This document shows positions 1 to 8,936 of a stretch of 64,000 nucleotides of DNA, in pieces. The position numbers and the translations under genes are program-made. Every line of letters begins with the position of its first letter. The stretch's first letter is position 1. Origin of the DNA: Halobacillus salinarum (lineage in GTDB: Bacteria > Bacillota > Bacilli > Bacillales > Halobacillaceae). The notes under the pieces were generated by a model. The model was not told where the DNA came from. It made no database searches and saw nothing but the letters and a program-made list of their open reading frames with translations. The stretch is taken from NCBI RefSeq assembly GCF_022919095.1, contig NZ_CP095073.1, forward strand, positions 620,001 to 684,000, read 5' to 3'.

Positions 1-156
1 GTGCGTTTTTCTCGAGGGAGCTGTTTTATTAAAGCTGTTCGATTAAATTCGGCACGCCCTTGTGTCGTGAAAGGCTGTGGAAAACGAAGGGATATTTGCC
101 CGAGGGGCATAAAAGACCAACTTATTGAAAAAACTTGAGGTCTCTCTACAAGCTGA

Positions 157-190
157 GGGCTTGCTTTTAATAAGCAAGCCCTTTCGTTTA
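157..190 (+). terminator. Rho-independent terminator-like hairpin
   Basis: A perfect 10-bp stem (GGGCTTGCTT with AAGCAAGCCC, loop of 5) is followed by a T-rich tail TTTCGTTT on the + strand. It sits 9 bases beyond the stop of the minus-strand AIM24 gene and probably ends a + strand transcript entering from outside the window. Bases 1-138 are open in one + frame, but I recognise nothing in that short peptide. Confidence 0.5.
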
Positions 191-198
191 TGGTCATA

Positions 199-996
199 TT
201 ATCGGCGGTCGCCTCCGAGTAAATCAAACAGCCCTCCGGCAATACTGCCTTCACCTTTTGAGCCGCCTTCCTTCGGCATGGCAGCAAACACACGGCTGGC
301 CAGTCGGCTGAATGGAAGAGACTGAATCCAAACCGTTCCCGGTCCTCGTAAAGTGGCATAGAAAAGTCCTTCTCCGCCAAATAAAGCGGTTTTAACTTTT
401 CCTACATATTCAATGTTATAGTCTACACCGCCGGTCATTGCGACGAGGCAGCCCGTGTCGACCCGGAGCATTTCCCCAGGGGATAATACACGTTTGTGCA
501 TCGTGCCTCCCGCATGGACAAACCCCATGCCGTCACCCTCCAGCTTTTGCATAATGAAGCCTTCTCCTCCGAAGAATCCCGTGCCGATTTTGCGTTGAAA
601 CTCTATGCCAATGGAAACGCCTTTAGCGGCAGCCAGGAAAGCATCCTTTTGGCAGATCAATTTCCCATCGAGTTCACTTAAATCCATAGGGATAATTTTC
701 CCTGGGTACGGAGAAGCAAAAGCTACATGTTTCTTTCCTTGCCCAACGTTTGTAAATGCTGTCATGAACAGACTTTCTCCAGTAATCACGCGTCGCCCTG
801 CTCCGAATAATTTCCCCATGAGTCCGTTGCCATCGCTGTCAGATCCATCACCGAATATCGTTTCCATTTCCACCTGGTCATCCATCATCATTAAGCTGCC
901 TGCTTCTGCGATTACGGTTTCTTCAGGATCAAGCTCCACTTCAACGAATTGCATGTCATCCCCATAAAGCTTGTAATCAATCTCGTGATTATTCAT
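199..996 (-). CDS. AIM24 family protein (TIGR00266 type)
   Basis: The product is about 265 residues and looks like a TIGR00266/AIM24-family protein, a beta-rich family of unknown biochemical role that is widespread in bacteria. Near the N-terminus it has the run SLMMMDDQVEMET, followed by repeated glycine-rich turns (KLFGAGRRVITGES, GGEGLFYATLRGPG) typical of the family. The reading frame extends seven codons further to a TTG, but the ATG at 996 has the better-placed purine-rich site (AAAGGA about 10 bases upstream), so I start there. The last 20 or so residues are glycine and glutamate rich. It is a single-gene unit. Family membership is moderately sure; function is unknown. Confidence 0.75.
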   Translation of the reverse strand: MNNHEIDYKLYGDDMQFVEVELDPEETVIAEAGSLMMMDDQVEMETIFGDGSDSDGNGLMGKLFGAGRRVITGESLFMTAFTNVGQGKKHVAFASPYPGKIIPMDLSELDGKLICQKDAFLAAAKGVSIGIEFQRKIGTGFFGGEGFIMQKLEGDGMGFVHAGGTMHKRVLSPGEMLRVDTGCLVAMTGGVDYNIEYVGKVKTALFGGEGLFYATLRGPGTVWIQSLPFSRLASRVFAAMPKEGGSKGEGSIAGGLFDLLGGDRR

Positions 997-1139
997 CTCT
1001 CCAGCTTCCTTTCTCAATTAGGGTTCTTAACTGCCTTTAGCTCTTGACGAGTATGTATTTCGATGTCTTTCAGCATAAGTCCTGCTAATGAGAATGAAAG
1101 AAAATACCGAAGGACAGCTAAATATTGACTTTATCGATC

Positions 1140-1410
1140 GGGCTGAATGGTCGCTCAGGAAATACATTCCGCTTTTCGCGGGCGGCGGGTGAGTCTGCTC
1201 GTGCTTTTGCACCGGGGTCTCACCGACCCTTCCTCCCGTAGAAGACTCCGGGTATTTCCTACGCTGGAATGGTTAATCCACTTCTATAACACTCTTCGTT
1301 TTTATCAACGTGGACAGCTGCACACACAAGCGAGGACCACACGTCCTGGGCCAACATCGAAATGGCCGGCGTTCTGAAGACCTGAGGGAAGTGAAACAAG
1401 CTGTCGGAAC
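1140..1410. repeat. Dispersed Bacillaceae-type palindromic repeat
   Basis: Between the AIM24 gene and the next operon the sequence forms a long imperfect inverted repeat. CAGGAAATAC near 1157 pairs with GTATTTCCT at 1252-1260, and GGTGAG at 1188-1193 pairs with CTCACC at 1219-1224. It continues in GC-rich sequence to about 1410. The composition (GGCGGCGGGTGAG ... GGGGTCTCACC) resembles a non-coding repeat I recall as common in genomes of halophilic Bacillus relatives. Short reading frames across it on both strands lack ribosome binding sites. That it is a multi-copy element is from memory and needs a genome search. Confidence 0.55.
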
Positions 1411-1477
1411 GGATATTCTTCCATTTTCTAAATCAATTGTCGAAAGGAATGAATAGGAACTGAATAAGAATAACCAT

Positions 1478-1532
1478 AAAAAACCCGAACGATGGGGAAA
1501 TCTTATCTTGAAAAATTTCCCCATCGTTCGGG
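1478..1532 (-). terminator. Rho-independent terminator of the stress-type operon
   Basis: An 18-bp perfect stem (1484-1501 with 1515-1532), read on the minus strand, is followed by TTTTTTATGG. It lies 44 bases after the stop of the YtxH-like gene and ends the operon running from 3226 to 1576. Confidence 0.9.
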
Positions 1533-1575
1533 TAATAGGATGGCTGAGCCATTTTTGTGCCCGCCACTATAATAA

Positions 1576-2049
1576 TTAACGACGAATCGTTCCTGGCTCG
1601 TGGGCTTCTTCTTTTTCTTCAGAAGAAGTCGTCAGTTCTTCTTTAGCTTCTGCTGTTTTATCTCCTACTTCTTTTAGATCTTCTTTCACATCCTGAGCAG
1701 TGGACAGCATATCTTGGGAGTCGTCTTTAATGGTTTGTGCCTGCTGCTTTAATTCTTTGCCTTCATTATCTATGATTTCCTGAACCGTGGAGAATACATC
1801 TTTAATCACAGTTGCTGTGCGGCGCACGCGGTCAAGAACTTCATCTTTCTTACCGGAAGGGTCTTCCTTTACCTCTGACGTATACTGGGAGACCGTGTCT
1901 TTCGTTTGCGAAGTTTTCTGTTTTAACCTTCTGCGTTCTTGAGGGTCTTTAATTAGAATAAAAGCGCCTCCGATGACTGCACCTGCAAGAATGGCTAACG
2001 GCAGTTTTTTCTTTCCTTTTTTTGTTTGTGCGGTTTGATTTTGTGTCAT
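1576..2049 (-). CDS. YtxH-like general stress protein
   Basis: The 157-residue product has a lysine-rich N-terminus, one membrane segment with small residues (LPLAILAGAVIGGAFILI, about residues 17-34) and the motif KDPQERRR just after it, then a long polar coiled-coil-like tail rich in K, E, D and T. This is the layout of YtxH-family proteins. In Bacillus subtilis YtxH sits beside the DUF948 protein YtxG in a sigma-B-controlled operon; here two DUF948 genes lie upstream in the same operon. The ATG at 2049 is chosen because AAAGGAG lies 7 bases upstream; ten more codons are open upstream. The C-terminus is strongly acidic. The role is unknown beyond the link to general stress. Confidence 0.75.
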   Translation of the reverse strand: MTQNQTAQTKKGKKKLPLAILAGAVIGGAFILIKDPQERRRLKQKTSQTKDTVSQYTSEVKEDPSGKKDEVLDRVRRTATVIKDVFSTVQEIIDNEGKELKQQAQTIKDDSQDMLSTAQDVKEDLKEVGDKTAEAKEELTTSSEEKEEAHEPGTIRR

Positions 2050-2092
2050 TTTCCTGCTCCTTTCATGACCAGCCTGCATTACTTTGCAGCCG

Positions 2093-2302
2093 TCACGTAT
2101 TTTTTTTTATTTCTGCTTGTAGTTTTTTCTTCATTAAGTCCCACTTCTCGTAGTTTGCTTTTCCAGCTTCGTAAAGACGGTTCCTCTTGTGGTGCAGGAC
2201 TTGCGTGCCTTTCATTACAGACTTTCGAGCGGGTTGCCAAACCATGCTTGTCAAAATTCCAGAGGTAAATCCCAGAAAGGATTCACGGTTGAATCTACTC
2301 AT
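2093..2302 (-). CDS. Small conserved-operon protein, unknown function
   Basis: This 69-residue basic protein is translationally coupled: its ATG overlaps the last 8 bases of the preceding DUF948 gene. It has a glycine/serine-rich, mildly hydrophobic N-terminal stretch (SFLGFTSGILTSMVW) followed by a K/R-rich helix (KLQAEIKKN at the end). I do not recognise a family. Its place between a DUF948 gene and a YtxH-like gene suggests a role in the same stress-linked membrane system. A second, membrane-associated small protein is the simplest description. Confidence 0.6.
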   Translation of the reverse strand: MSRFNRESFLGFTSGILTSMVWQPARKSVMKGTQVLHHKRNRLYEAGKANYEKWDLMKKKLQAEIKKNT

Positions 2303-2795
2303 GATTGTTACTTCCTGATGCTGCTTCCTGGAAAGCTGGTTCAGCAGGAGTTTTTTCTATCGGCTTTCCTGCTTCTTTCAAGGCCTTTTTCTTCTGGGAA
2401 AGATAATACGTAAGCGCAATCGCTCCATAAATTCCGCGCCAGCCTTCTTCGTTGATTTTCCTTTCTCCTTCATGGGTACTCTTCTTCACAGATTTGCTCA
2501 TGTCAAGCATGGAAGACGTAAGCTTTCTTGAAGATTCTCCAATATCACCAACAATATAGAAAAGCGGGCTCAATGTGCTGATTTTTTCATTTAGATCAGC
2601 GAGCGTGTCATTACTCGTATGGAGAATGTTCGTCGTTTGGCTCATAATGCCATCCATCTGGTCAGGAAGGCGCTGAACCGTCTTGTTTACTCCACCTAAA
2701 ACGCCGGCTAAATTGTTTAGGGCGCGGATAAGAAAAATAGAGACAATGGCAAAAGCTATTCCGATGATGAGTACTCCAATACCTAAATAGTCCAT
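2295..2795 (-). CDS. DUF948 domain protein
   Basis: The 166-residue protein has one N-terminal membrane segment (about residues 2-25, IGVLIIGIAFAIVSIFLI) and then a long helical region with heptad-like spacing (VNKTVQRLPDQMDGIMSQTTN), the pattern of DUF948 proteins such as YtxG of B. subtilis. Near residue 120 it carries RGIYGAIALTYYLSQKKKAL, a second weakly hydrophobic helix. The ATG at 2795 has AAAGGAG 9 bases upstream; the TTG three codons earlier is too close to that site. It is the second DUF948 gene of the operon, 14 bases downstream of the first. The domain call is fairly sure; the molecular role is unknown. Confidence 0.75.
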   Translation of the reverse strand: MDYLGIGVLIIGIAFAIVSIFLIRALNNLAGVLGGVNKTVQRLPDQMDGIMSQTTNILHTSNDTLADLNEKISTLSPLFYIVGDIGESSRKLTSSMLDMSKSVKKSTHEGERKINEEGWRGIYGAIALTYYLSQKKKALKEAGKPIEKTPAEPAFQEAASGSNNHE

Positions 2796-2809
2796 AGGTT
2801 CCAACTCCT

Positions 2810-3226
2810 TTACTGTTTATTTTTACGTGATTTGAATTTTAAGTAGAGTTCCATAGCGGCGTCTCCCCAACGAATGGCCTTGGCTACTTGATCATCCGTT
2901 TTGCCGGAAGCGGCTGCTACGCTTTCTGCCATTCCTTGAAGGGAATGATTCACGTTTCCCATCGAGGTGCCCATGGTCTGAAGAGATTCAAATAGGGGGT
3001 TAAGAGCGTCGCTTTTGTGCTGGACATCCTCTGCTAAAGCGTTGGTTTTTTTCATTAATTGTTCAGATTCCGTTGTAATTCCGTCTACTTTACTTTCCAT
3101 TTTTTCTAATGTTGTTGAAACACTTGCAAGCGTATTAGAGGCTGCTTTTAATGTGATGGCAACAAATATGGCAATGAAAGCAAAAGCAAGAGCAATGATG
3201 AGTAAGCTGATCGATACTAATGACAT
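2810..3226 (-). CDS. DUF948 domain protein, first gene of the operon
   Basis: The product (about 138 residues) starts with one membrane helix (SLLIIALAFAFIAIFVAITL) followed by a long amphipathic helix region (ASVSTTLEKMESKVDGI, QLMKKTNALAEDV) typical of DUF948. Two ATGs lie two codons apart at 3232 and 3226; AGGAGG is 3 bases from the first and 9 from the second, so I favour 3226. The gene is a shorter paralogue of the next one and heads the operon. A sigma-B-like promoter lies at 3260-3285, which fits a general stress role like that of ytxG-ytxH in B. subtilis. Confidence 0.75.
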   Translation of the reverse strand: MSLVSISLLIIALAFAFIAIFVAITLKAASNTLASVSTTLEKMESKVDGITTESEQLMKKTNALAEDVQHKSDALNPLFESLQTMGTSMGNVNHSLQGMAESVAAASGKTDDQVAKAIRWGDAAMELYLKFKSRKNKQ

Positions 3227-3259
3227 GGCCATAGACCTCCTCTCGTTATTTATTATGGA

Positions 3260-3285
3260 ATACCACAACGCAAGGGGAATGAAAC
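3260..3285 (-). promoter_or_regulatory. Sigma-B-like promoter of the DUF948/YtxH operon
   Basis: On the minus strand the sequence reads GTTTCA, 14 bases, TGGTAT. The sigma-B consensus is GTTTAA, 12-15 bases, GGGTAT, so five of six positions match in each box with correct spacing. It lies about 35 bases upstream of the first gene, whose likely homologues are sigma-B targets in B. subtilis. Confidence 0.5.
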
Positions 3286-3378
3286 TAGGTAACAAGTAAC
3301 CGTGCACATTCGTAAGGTTAAAACCAGCGAAAAAGGGGATATATTACCAAAAAGCTTGCTTAAGTGAGGAGGAGAACG

Positions 3379-4215
3379 ATGAAAAAACTAAAGCAGTATG
3401 CAAAAGAAGTCGGAGCTGAATTTCAGAAAGATAACATTCCTATCTTAGGAGCGGCACAGGCGTACCATTATTTACTTGCGATTGTTCCTTTACTCATTCT
3501 GCTTCTTTCCATTCTGCCTTATTTAAATATCGATCCTGAAACAGCCATGGATTTTATGAAGAAACTGCTTCCAGGTGATACGGCTGAAGTATTCAGGGAA
3601 AATATTTTAAGCATTATTAACAAACCTAAGGGCGGGCTGCTTACGATCGGGATTGTAGGGACGGTCTGGTCGGCTTCCAACGGAATGAACGCGTTTATCC
3701 AGGCGGTCAATGTCACGTATAATGTGGATGAAACAAGGTCGTTTATCCGAGTTCGGTTATTGTCCATCGCGCTCACACTTGGAATGATCATCTCCATAGT
3801 TGTCGCTCTTGTGCTGCCCATATTCGGCGGAGTACTGACGAACTTCCTGGACTCTGCCTTATCGCTTCATGGTAATACGGTTGTGCTGTTTCAAGTGCTT
3901 AGGTGGGTGATTAGTATCGTTGTTATGGCTCTGATACTCATGGCTCTCTATCATTTTGCGCCGAACAAAACCCATCCTTTTTCTCACATTGTTCCTGGTG
4001 CACTGATTACTGCGGCTTTATGGCAGATCATTTCGCTTGCCTTCTCTTTTTACATCGCTAATTTTGCTAATTACTCAGCGACTTACGGAAGTTTGGGGGG
4101 ACTGATCATTTTAATGCTTTGGTTTTTCTTAACCGGTATTATTCTTATGGTTGGAGCAGAGATTAACGTCGTTTATCATCGAAGAAAAACCGAGAGGGAA
4201 AGGGAAGTTGCTTAA
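3379..4215 (+). CDS. YihY/BrkB family inner membrane protein
   Basis: The 278-residue product has about six membrane segments and the family signatures AYHYLLAIVPLLILL near the N-terminus and YATYGSLGGLIILMLWFF-like sequence (YSATYGSLGGLIIL) near the C-terminus. The family is YihY/virulence factor BrkB, sometimes wrongly labelled ribonuclease BN. Its biochemical function is not settled. The ATG at 3379 is preceded by GAGGAGGAG (3366-3374), which excludes the upstream in-frame GTG at 3364. The charged tail (HRRKTEREREVA) would be cytoplasmic. The gene is divergent from the stress-type operon and stands alone before the glycogen operon. Confidence 0.85.
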   Translation: MKKLKQYAKEVGAEFQKDNIPILGAAQAYHYLLAIVPLLILLLSILPYLNIDPETAMDFMKKLLPGDTAEVFRENILSIINKPKGGLLTIGIVGTVWSASNGMNAFIQAVNVTYNVDETRSFIRVRLLSIALTLGMIISIVVALVLPIFGGVLTNFLDSALSLHGNTVVLFQVLRWVISIVVMALILMALYHFAPNKTHPFSHIVPGALITAALWQIISLAFSFYIANFANYSATYGSLGGLIILMLWFFLTGIILMVGAEINVVYHRRKTEREREVA

Positions 4216-4384
4216 CTATCATTTGAAAAAATTATTAATAAATAGAGTTTTAGGGTTAAAAATAGTTTCTTACTCCCACATCCCGTCAATAAATTATAAA
4301 AGGGTAAATCATTCGATTCACAAACTACGGAAACATACAAGATATGGTTTTTAGGTAAAAAACGGGTTTTGGCGATTGAAAATC

Positions 4385-4421
4385 GGGGGACTTTCTTTAT
4401 AGAGAATCTCCTGTTTTTTTT
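4385..4421 (+). terminator. Rho-independent terminator after the BrkB-family gene
   Basis: A 10-bp stem with one mismatch and two G-U pairs (GGGGACTTTC with GAGAATCTCC, loop TTTATA) is followed by TGTTTTTTTT. The 430 bases between the stop at 4215 and the glgB start hold this hairpin, a cre-like site and a sigma-A-like promoter; the rest is AT-rich with no gene. Confidence 0.6.
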
Positions 4422-4430
4422 ATTTAATTT

Positions 4431-4444
4431 TGTAAGCGCTTTAT
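4431..4444. promoter_or_regulatory. Candidate cre (CcpA) site upstream of glg operon
   Basis: TGTAAGCGCTTTAT matches the Bacillus catabolite-responsive element TGWAANCGNTNWCA at 12 of 14 positions; the final CA is replaced by AT. It lies about 100 bases upstream of the predicted -35 box of glgB, a position more often linked to activation than repression. Only sequence similarity supports it. Confidence 0.4.
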
Positions 4445-4540
4445 TAAAATGCTATATGTAAAGTTACACTTTTTTTAGCAATATTAACAAAACTTTCTAT
4501 AAATCGACAAAAATTTCAGAAAAATAATTGTAAAACTCAA

Positions 4541-4569
4541 TTGTCAAAGGTTACAGAAAAATTTATGAT
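4541..4569 (+). promoter_or_regulatory. Sigma-A-like promoter of the glycogen operon
   Basis: TTGTCA (4541-4546), 17 bases, TATGAT (4564-4569): five of six matches in each box at the ideal spacing. Transcription would start near 4576, leaving a leader of about 70 bases before glgB. In B. subtilis the glg operon is mainly sporulation controlled (sigma-E); I see no clear sigma-E promoter here. Confidence 0.6.
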
Positions 4570-4647
4570 AGTTGTAAGCAGTGATAAATAAGGTTTTTTA
4601 TAGTTTTTAATAAAGTGAAACTATTAGTGAAGAGGAGGATTGGATTC

Positions 4648-6564
4648 ATGTTGGAGCATACGTCTTTAGAAGAGCATGACGTTTATTTATTTCATCAAGG
4701 TAACCTTCGATACAGCTACCAGCTTTTAGGTTCTCATTTGGAAACGTATGATGGCCAGTCAGGCGTACGCTTTGCCGTTTGGGCACCAAATGCTGTCCAA
4801 GTTAGTGTAGTAGGTGATTTCAATCAATGGGACGGCCGTGAAAATCCGATGACCAAAATGAATGATAATGGGATCTGGCACGCGTTTATTCCAGATTTGG
4901 AAAGAGGTACGATTTATAAATATGAAATTTTAACTCCCCATGGCCACTTGCAGTTGAAGGCGGATCCGTATGCATTCTCCAGCGAGCTTCGCCCCAATAC
5001 AGCTTCGGTTGTCTATCCTCTCCGTGAATATAAGTGGAATGATGAAGAATGGATGAAAAAACGCCAGGCAACCAACATCTATGAATCTCCCATGTCGATT
5101 TATGAAATTCATTTAGGATCATGGAAATACATTGAACCGGAAGTCTTCTATACATATCGTGAATATGCCGATATGGTCATTCCTTATGTGAAGGAGCTTG
5201 GCTATACGCATATCGAACTTCTTCCTTTAACGGAGCACCCCTTCGACCGTTCCTGGGGGTATCAGGCTACAGGCTACTTCTCCGTTACTTCCCGGTATGG
5301 TACACCTGATGACTTCCGGTATTTTGTAGACCAATGCCACCAAAACGGTCTCGGAGTCATTCTGGACTGGGTGCCGGGACATTTCTGTAAAGATTCCCAC
5401 GGCTTAAGACGGTTTGATGGCGAACCTGTCTATGAATATGCGAATCCAAGCAAAGCGGAAAAAACCCAATGGGGAACGCTGACCTTTGATTTTGATAGAA
5501 ATGAGGTTCAAAGTTTTCTTATTTCCAACGCCATTTACTGGCTGAAAGAATACCACTTGGATGGTCTCCGCGTAGACGCTGTAGCCAGTATGCTCTATTT
5601 AGATTTTGGTAAGGAAGAAGGAGCATGGGAATTAAATGAATACGGCGGAAGAGAAAATATTGAAGCTGTTTCTTTTATTAAAAGAATGAACGAAGCGATT
5701 TTCGAAGAAGCTCCTAACGTCCTCATGATGGCAGAAGAATCCACGTCATGGCCACTGGTCAGTGCTCCAACGTACATTGGCGGTCTTGGCTTTAATTATA
5801 AATGGAATATGGGCTGGATGAACGACATGCTGAAGTACATGGAAATGGATCCAATCCATAGAAAATACCACCATAATTTGATTACTTTTTCTTTAATGTA
5901 TGCCTACTCTGAAAATTTTGTATTACCGATTTCCCATGATGAAGTCGTTCATGGCAAGAAATCGTTACTCAATAAGATGCCGGGCGATTACTGGCAGAAA
6001 TTTGCTAATCTTCGGTTATTTTTAGCTTATATGTATGCTCATCCGGGCAAAAAACTTCTATTTATGGGAGGTGAATTTGGACAATTCGATGAATGGAAGG
6101 ACTTGGAGGATTTGGACTGGGAATTGCTAGAGTATGAGTCTCATGCCTCAACTTTATCCTACGTAAAACAGCTTCACCAAGTATATCAAGACTTACCAGC
6201 CTTATGGGAGCTTGATCATAAAGAGGAAGGCTTTTTCTGGATAGATGCCAATAACTTTGAGCAGAGCATTATATCCTTTGTGCGAAACAGCCGATCATCC
6301 AACGATCAGATTGTGGTCGTATGTAATTTCACTCCAGTTGTCTATCACGATTACAAGATAGGCGTTCCCAGGCATGGGTGCTATCAGGAGATTTTTTCAA
6401 GTGATGCTGAAGACTTCGGAGGTTCAGGGCAGACCAATGGGTTACCGCTCCAAACGACACCTGAACCGTGGCAGGGCCAGGACCAACATATAACAATGAC
6501 CATTCCCCCATTAGCTGTAAGCTTCTTAAAGAGATCATCATCAACAAAGGAGGATAAATCATGA
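4648..6564 (+). CDS. glgB: 1,4-alpha-glucan branching enzyme
   Basis: GlgB (638 residues) cuts alpha-1,4-glucan chains and rejoins them as alpha-1,6 branches. It has an N-terminal CBM48 module (around residues 30-110, [20 protein letters not shown]) and a GH13 barrel. The four conserved regions are visible: DWVPGHF (about 240), DGLRVDA with nucleophile Asp310, MMAEES with acid/base Glu near 363, and ISHDEVVHG near 429. The start is the ATG at 4648, with AGGAGG 9 bases upstream; an earlier GTG at 4615 has no such site. It is the first gene of glgBCDAP, the B. subtilis order, and overlaps glgC by 4 bases (ATGA). Confidence 0.97.
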   Translation: MLEHTSLEEHDVYLFHQGNLRYSYQLLGSHLETYDGQSGVRFAVWAPNAVQVSVVGDFNQWDGRENPMTKMNDNGIWHAFIPDLERGTIYKYEILTPHGHLQLKADPYAFSSELRPNTASVVYPLREYKWNDEEWMKKRQATNIYESPMSIYEIHLGSWKYIEPEVFYTYREYADMVIPYVKELGYTHIELLPLTEHPFDRSWGYQATGYFSVTSRYGTPDDFRYFVDQCHQNGLGVILDWVPGHFCKDSHGLRRFDGEPVYEYANPSKAEKTQWGTLTFDFDRNEVQSFLISNAIYWLKEYHLDGLRVDAVASMLYLDFGKEEGAWELNEYGGRENIEAVSFIKRMNEAIFEEAPNVLMMAEESTSWPLVSAPTYIGGLGFNYKWNMGWMNDMLKYMEMDPIHRKYHHNLITFSLMYAYSENFVLPISHDEVVHGKKSLLNKMPGDYWQKFANLRLFLAYMYAHPGKKLLFMGGEFGQFDEWKDLEDLDWELLEYESHASTLSYVKQLHQVYQDLPALWELDHKEEGFFWIDANNFEQSIISFVRNSRSSNDQIVVVCNFTPVVYHDYKIGVPRHGCYQEIFSSDAEDFGGSGQTNGLPLQTTPEPWQGQDQHITMTIPPLAVSFLKRSSSTKEDKS

Positions 6565-7721
6565 AAAATAAAGAATGCGTTGCCATGCTGCTAGCAGGCG
6601 GCCAAGGAACAAGGTTGAAGTCGCTGACAAAAAGAATTGCCAAGCCTGCCGTCTTTTTTGGCGGGAAGTATCGGATCATTGATTTTCCCCTGAGTAATTG
6701 TACAAATTCTGGAATTGATACGGTAGGGGTTTTAACACAATATGAACCCCTTATCCTTAATAATTATATAGGTATCGGATCCTCCTGGGATCTGGATCGT
6801 AAATATGGCGGAGTTTCTGTTCTCCCGCCGCATATGCAGTCTGAAGGCGGCGGGTGGTACACAGGAACCGCTAACGCTATTTATAGGAACATTAAGTTTT
6901 TAACTCAGTTTGAGCCGGAGCATGTGCTCGTGCTTTCTGGCGACCATATTTATAAAATGGATTACAGTGCGATGCTTGACTACCATAAAGGCAGTGGAGC
7001 CGATGCCACGATCTCCGTTATAGAAGTACCTTGGGAAGAAGCAAGCCGCTTTGGCATTATGAATACAGACGATACAGGGCGGATTAATGAGTTTGACGAA
7101 AAACCTGCGGAACCGAAAAGTAACCTTGCTTCCATGGGGGTTTATATATTCAAGTGGGATGTACTTAAACAATATCTTATCGAAGATAATGAAAATGAAG
7201 AGTCTTCTCATGACTTTGGTAAAGATATTATTCCAGCTCTTCTCTATGATTATAAGAAGCTGATGGCTTACACATTTGAAGGCTACTGGAAGGATGTCGG
7301 TACAGTAGACAGCCTGTGGGCAGCCAATATGGATCTATTAAAAGACGAACCGGAATTAAATCTGAACGACCATTCCTGGAGGATTTATTCAAAGAATCCC
7401 AACCAGCCGGCCCAGTATATTTCTTCATGCGCTACCGTGAAAAACGCATTAATTAACGAAGGATGCAGAATATATGGAACCGTCGATACGTCGATCATCT
7501 TCTATGGAGTACAGGCAGGGGAGGGCAGTGTCGTCAAAGATTCAGTGATTATGCCGGAAGTGAAAATCGGCAGGAATGTAAAAATCAACCGGGCAATAAT
7601 TGCGAAAGGAAGCGTCATTGAAGACAATGCTGTCATCGGAGATCCTTCTCCTGGCAGTGAAATCACTCTGGTTGCGGATGAAGGAAGCGTAATGGCTTCC
7701 AGTTATGCTACTAATAGATAG
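6561..7721 (+). CDS. glgC: Glucose-1-phosphate adenylyltransferase, catalytic subunit
   Basis: GlgC (386 residues) makes ADP-glucose from glucose-1-phosphate and ATP, the committed step of glycogen synthesis. The N-terminal nucleotidyltransferase domain opens with [20 protein letters not shown] and the effector/substrate motif [12 protein letters not shown]. The second half is a left-handed beta-helix ([20 protein letters not shown]). In Bacillus-type bacteria GlgC works with GlgD, encoded next. The ATG overlaps the glgB stop, with GGAGG a few bases upstream, so translation is probably coupled. Confidence 0.97.
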   Translation: MKNKECVAMLLAGGQGTRLKSLTKRIAKPAVFFGGKYRIIDFPLSNCTNSGIDTVGVLTQYEPLILNNYIGIGSSWDLDRKYGGVSVLPPHMQSEGGGWYTGTANAIYRNIKFLTQFEPEHVLVLSGDHIYKMDYSAMLDYHKGSGADATISVIEVPWEEASRFGIMNTDDTGRINEFDEKPAEPKSNLASMGVYIFKWDVLKQYLIEDNENEESSHDFGKDIIPALLYDYKKLMAYTFEGYWKDVGTVDSLWAANMDLLKDEPELNLNDHSWRIYSKNPNQPAQYISSCATVKNALINEGCRIYGTVDTSIIFYGVQAGEGSVVKDSVIMPEVKIGRNVKINRAIIAKGSVIEDNAVIGDPSPGSEITLVADEGSVMASSYATNR

Positions 7722-7731
7722 GAGGGATCCC

Positions 7732-8838
7732 ATGGACAGACTGGCGGGAATTATTAATTTAGATCACGAGCAGGACGTGTTGGATGAACTGACTTATTTC
7801 AGATGCGGTGCTGCTGTCCCATTTGCTGCACGCTACCGGATGATTGACTTTGCCATTTCCAACTTGACTAATTCAAGAATCGAATCGATCGCAGTGTTTG
7901 CGCGCAGGAAGTATCGTTCCCTTATGGATCATCTTGAGCAAGGAAAAGCGTGGGATTTAGACCGTAAACGAGGGGGGCTGTTTATCCTTCCTCCAGACTG
8001 GAATGATCCAACGGACATCTCCAGAGGGGACCTTCAGCATTTCCACAATAATATTGACTTTATAAATCGAACACTGGCTGATTATATCGTAATTTGTGGT
8101 TCTCAAAATATTTATAACATCGATTATCGAGATGCTCTAGAAGCACACAAGCAGTCGAAAGCGGATGTTACTTTGATTTACAAAAATGTGGAAGAGCTTT
8201 ATCCGGAATATGCAAGATCCCACAAACTTGATGTCGATGAAAACGGAAGGGTCACAGGCATTCATAACGATTTGCAAAACCAGAATGTTTATATGGATGC
8301 TTATATCGTGGAAAAGAACCTGCTGTATGAGTTGATTGAGCAATGCATTGCCCATGGATGCTCACACTTTTTCTTCGATGGAATCAAAGGAAAATTAAAT
8401 GAATTAAATATATGCGCTTATGAGTATAAGGGACAGCTTTCGCTCATAAACTCGATTGAAAGCTATTACCGAAACAGTACCAACCTGCTTAATGAACAGT
8501 TTCATGATGAAATTTTCCAGGAGGCTTCTCCTGTTTTTACGAAGATAAAAGACGAAGCACCATCAAAATATTCACTTGATTCCAACGTCACGAATTCTCT
8601 TGTTGCCAATGGGTGTGATATTGAAGGACACGTAGAAGACAGCATCCTCTTTCGTGGGGTAAAGATTGGCAAAGGGGCCGTTGTTAAGAATTCGATTATT
8701 ATGCAGCGCTGCGAAGTAGAAGGCAATGCCGTTCTCGAAAACGTCATTTTGGACAAGAATTGCACGATCTCTTATGGCCGCACGTTAATTGGTGCTCCAG
8801 AGAAGCCGTTTGTCGTAGCAAAACAGAAGACCATGTAA
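7732..8838 (+). CDS. glgD: Glucose-1-phosphate adenylyltransferase, regulatory subunit
   Basis: GlgD (368 residues) is a diverged GlgC paralogue that stimulates the catalytic subunit. It keeps the fold (YRMIDFAISNLTNSRI near the N-terminus; beta-helix with VKIGKGAVVKNSIIM near the C-terminus), but the glycine-rich nucleotide loop of GlgC is degenerate (RCGAAVPFAARY), as expected for a non-catalytic subunit. The ATG at 7732 follows GGAGGG at 7721-7726; the in-frame ATG at 7705 lies inside glgC and lacks a site. A terminator-like hairpin follows, separating glgBCD from glgAP. Confidence 0.95.
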   Translation: MDRLAGIINLDHEQDVLDELTYFRCGAAVPFAARYRMIDFAISNLTNSRIESIAVFARRKYRSLMDHLEQGKAWDLDRKRGGLFILPPDWNDPTDISRGDLQHFHNNIDFINRTLADYIVICGSQNIYNIDYRDALEAHKQSKADVTLIYKNVEELYPEYARSHKLDVDENGRVTGIHNDLQNQNVYMDAYIVEKNLLYELIEQCIAHGCSHFFFDGIKGKLNELNICAYEYKGQLSLINSIESYYRNSTNLLNEQFHDEIFQEASPVFTKIKDEAPSKYSLDSNVTNSLVANGCDIEGHVEDSILFRGVKIGKGAVVKNSIIMQRCEVEGNAVLENVILDKNCTISYGRTLIGAPEKPFVVAKQKTM

Positions 8839-8853
8839 AACAAACACGAAGAG

Positions 8854-8891
8854 GACTGTCTGAAGACATCATTCTGGCAGTCTTTTTCTTT
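8854..8891 (+). terminator. Terminator-like hairpin inside the glg operon
   Basis: GACTGTC (8854-8860) pairs with GGCAGTC (8876-8882) with one G-U pair, followed by TTTTTCTTTT. It lies in the 98-base gap between glgD and glgA, so it could reduce transcription of glgA, glgP and the GH13 gene relative to glgBCD. Confidence 0.6.
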
Positions 8892-8936
8892 TAATAAATC
8901 GTGATCGTTTGAACAATTAATAAGGAGTGGAGATGA

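Noticed and set aside
1027-1524. Several short open frames on both strands
   Set aside because: They fall in the dispersed hairpin repeat and the terminator, lack ribosome binding sites and read as low-complexity shadows.
3379-4215. Ribonuclease BN annotation for the BrkB-family gene
   Set aside because: The family was once mislabelled; the protein is an integral membrane protein with no nuclease motif.
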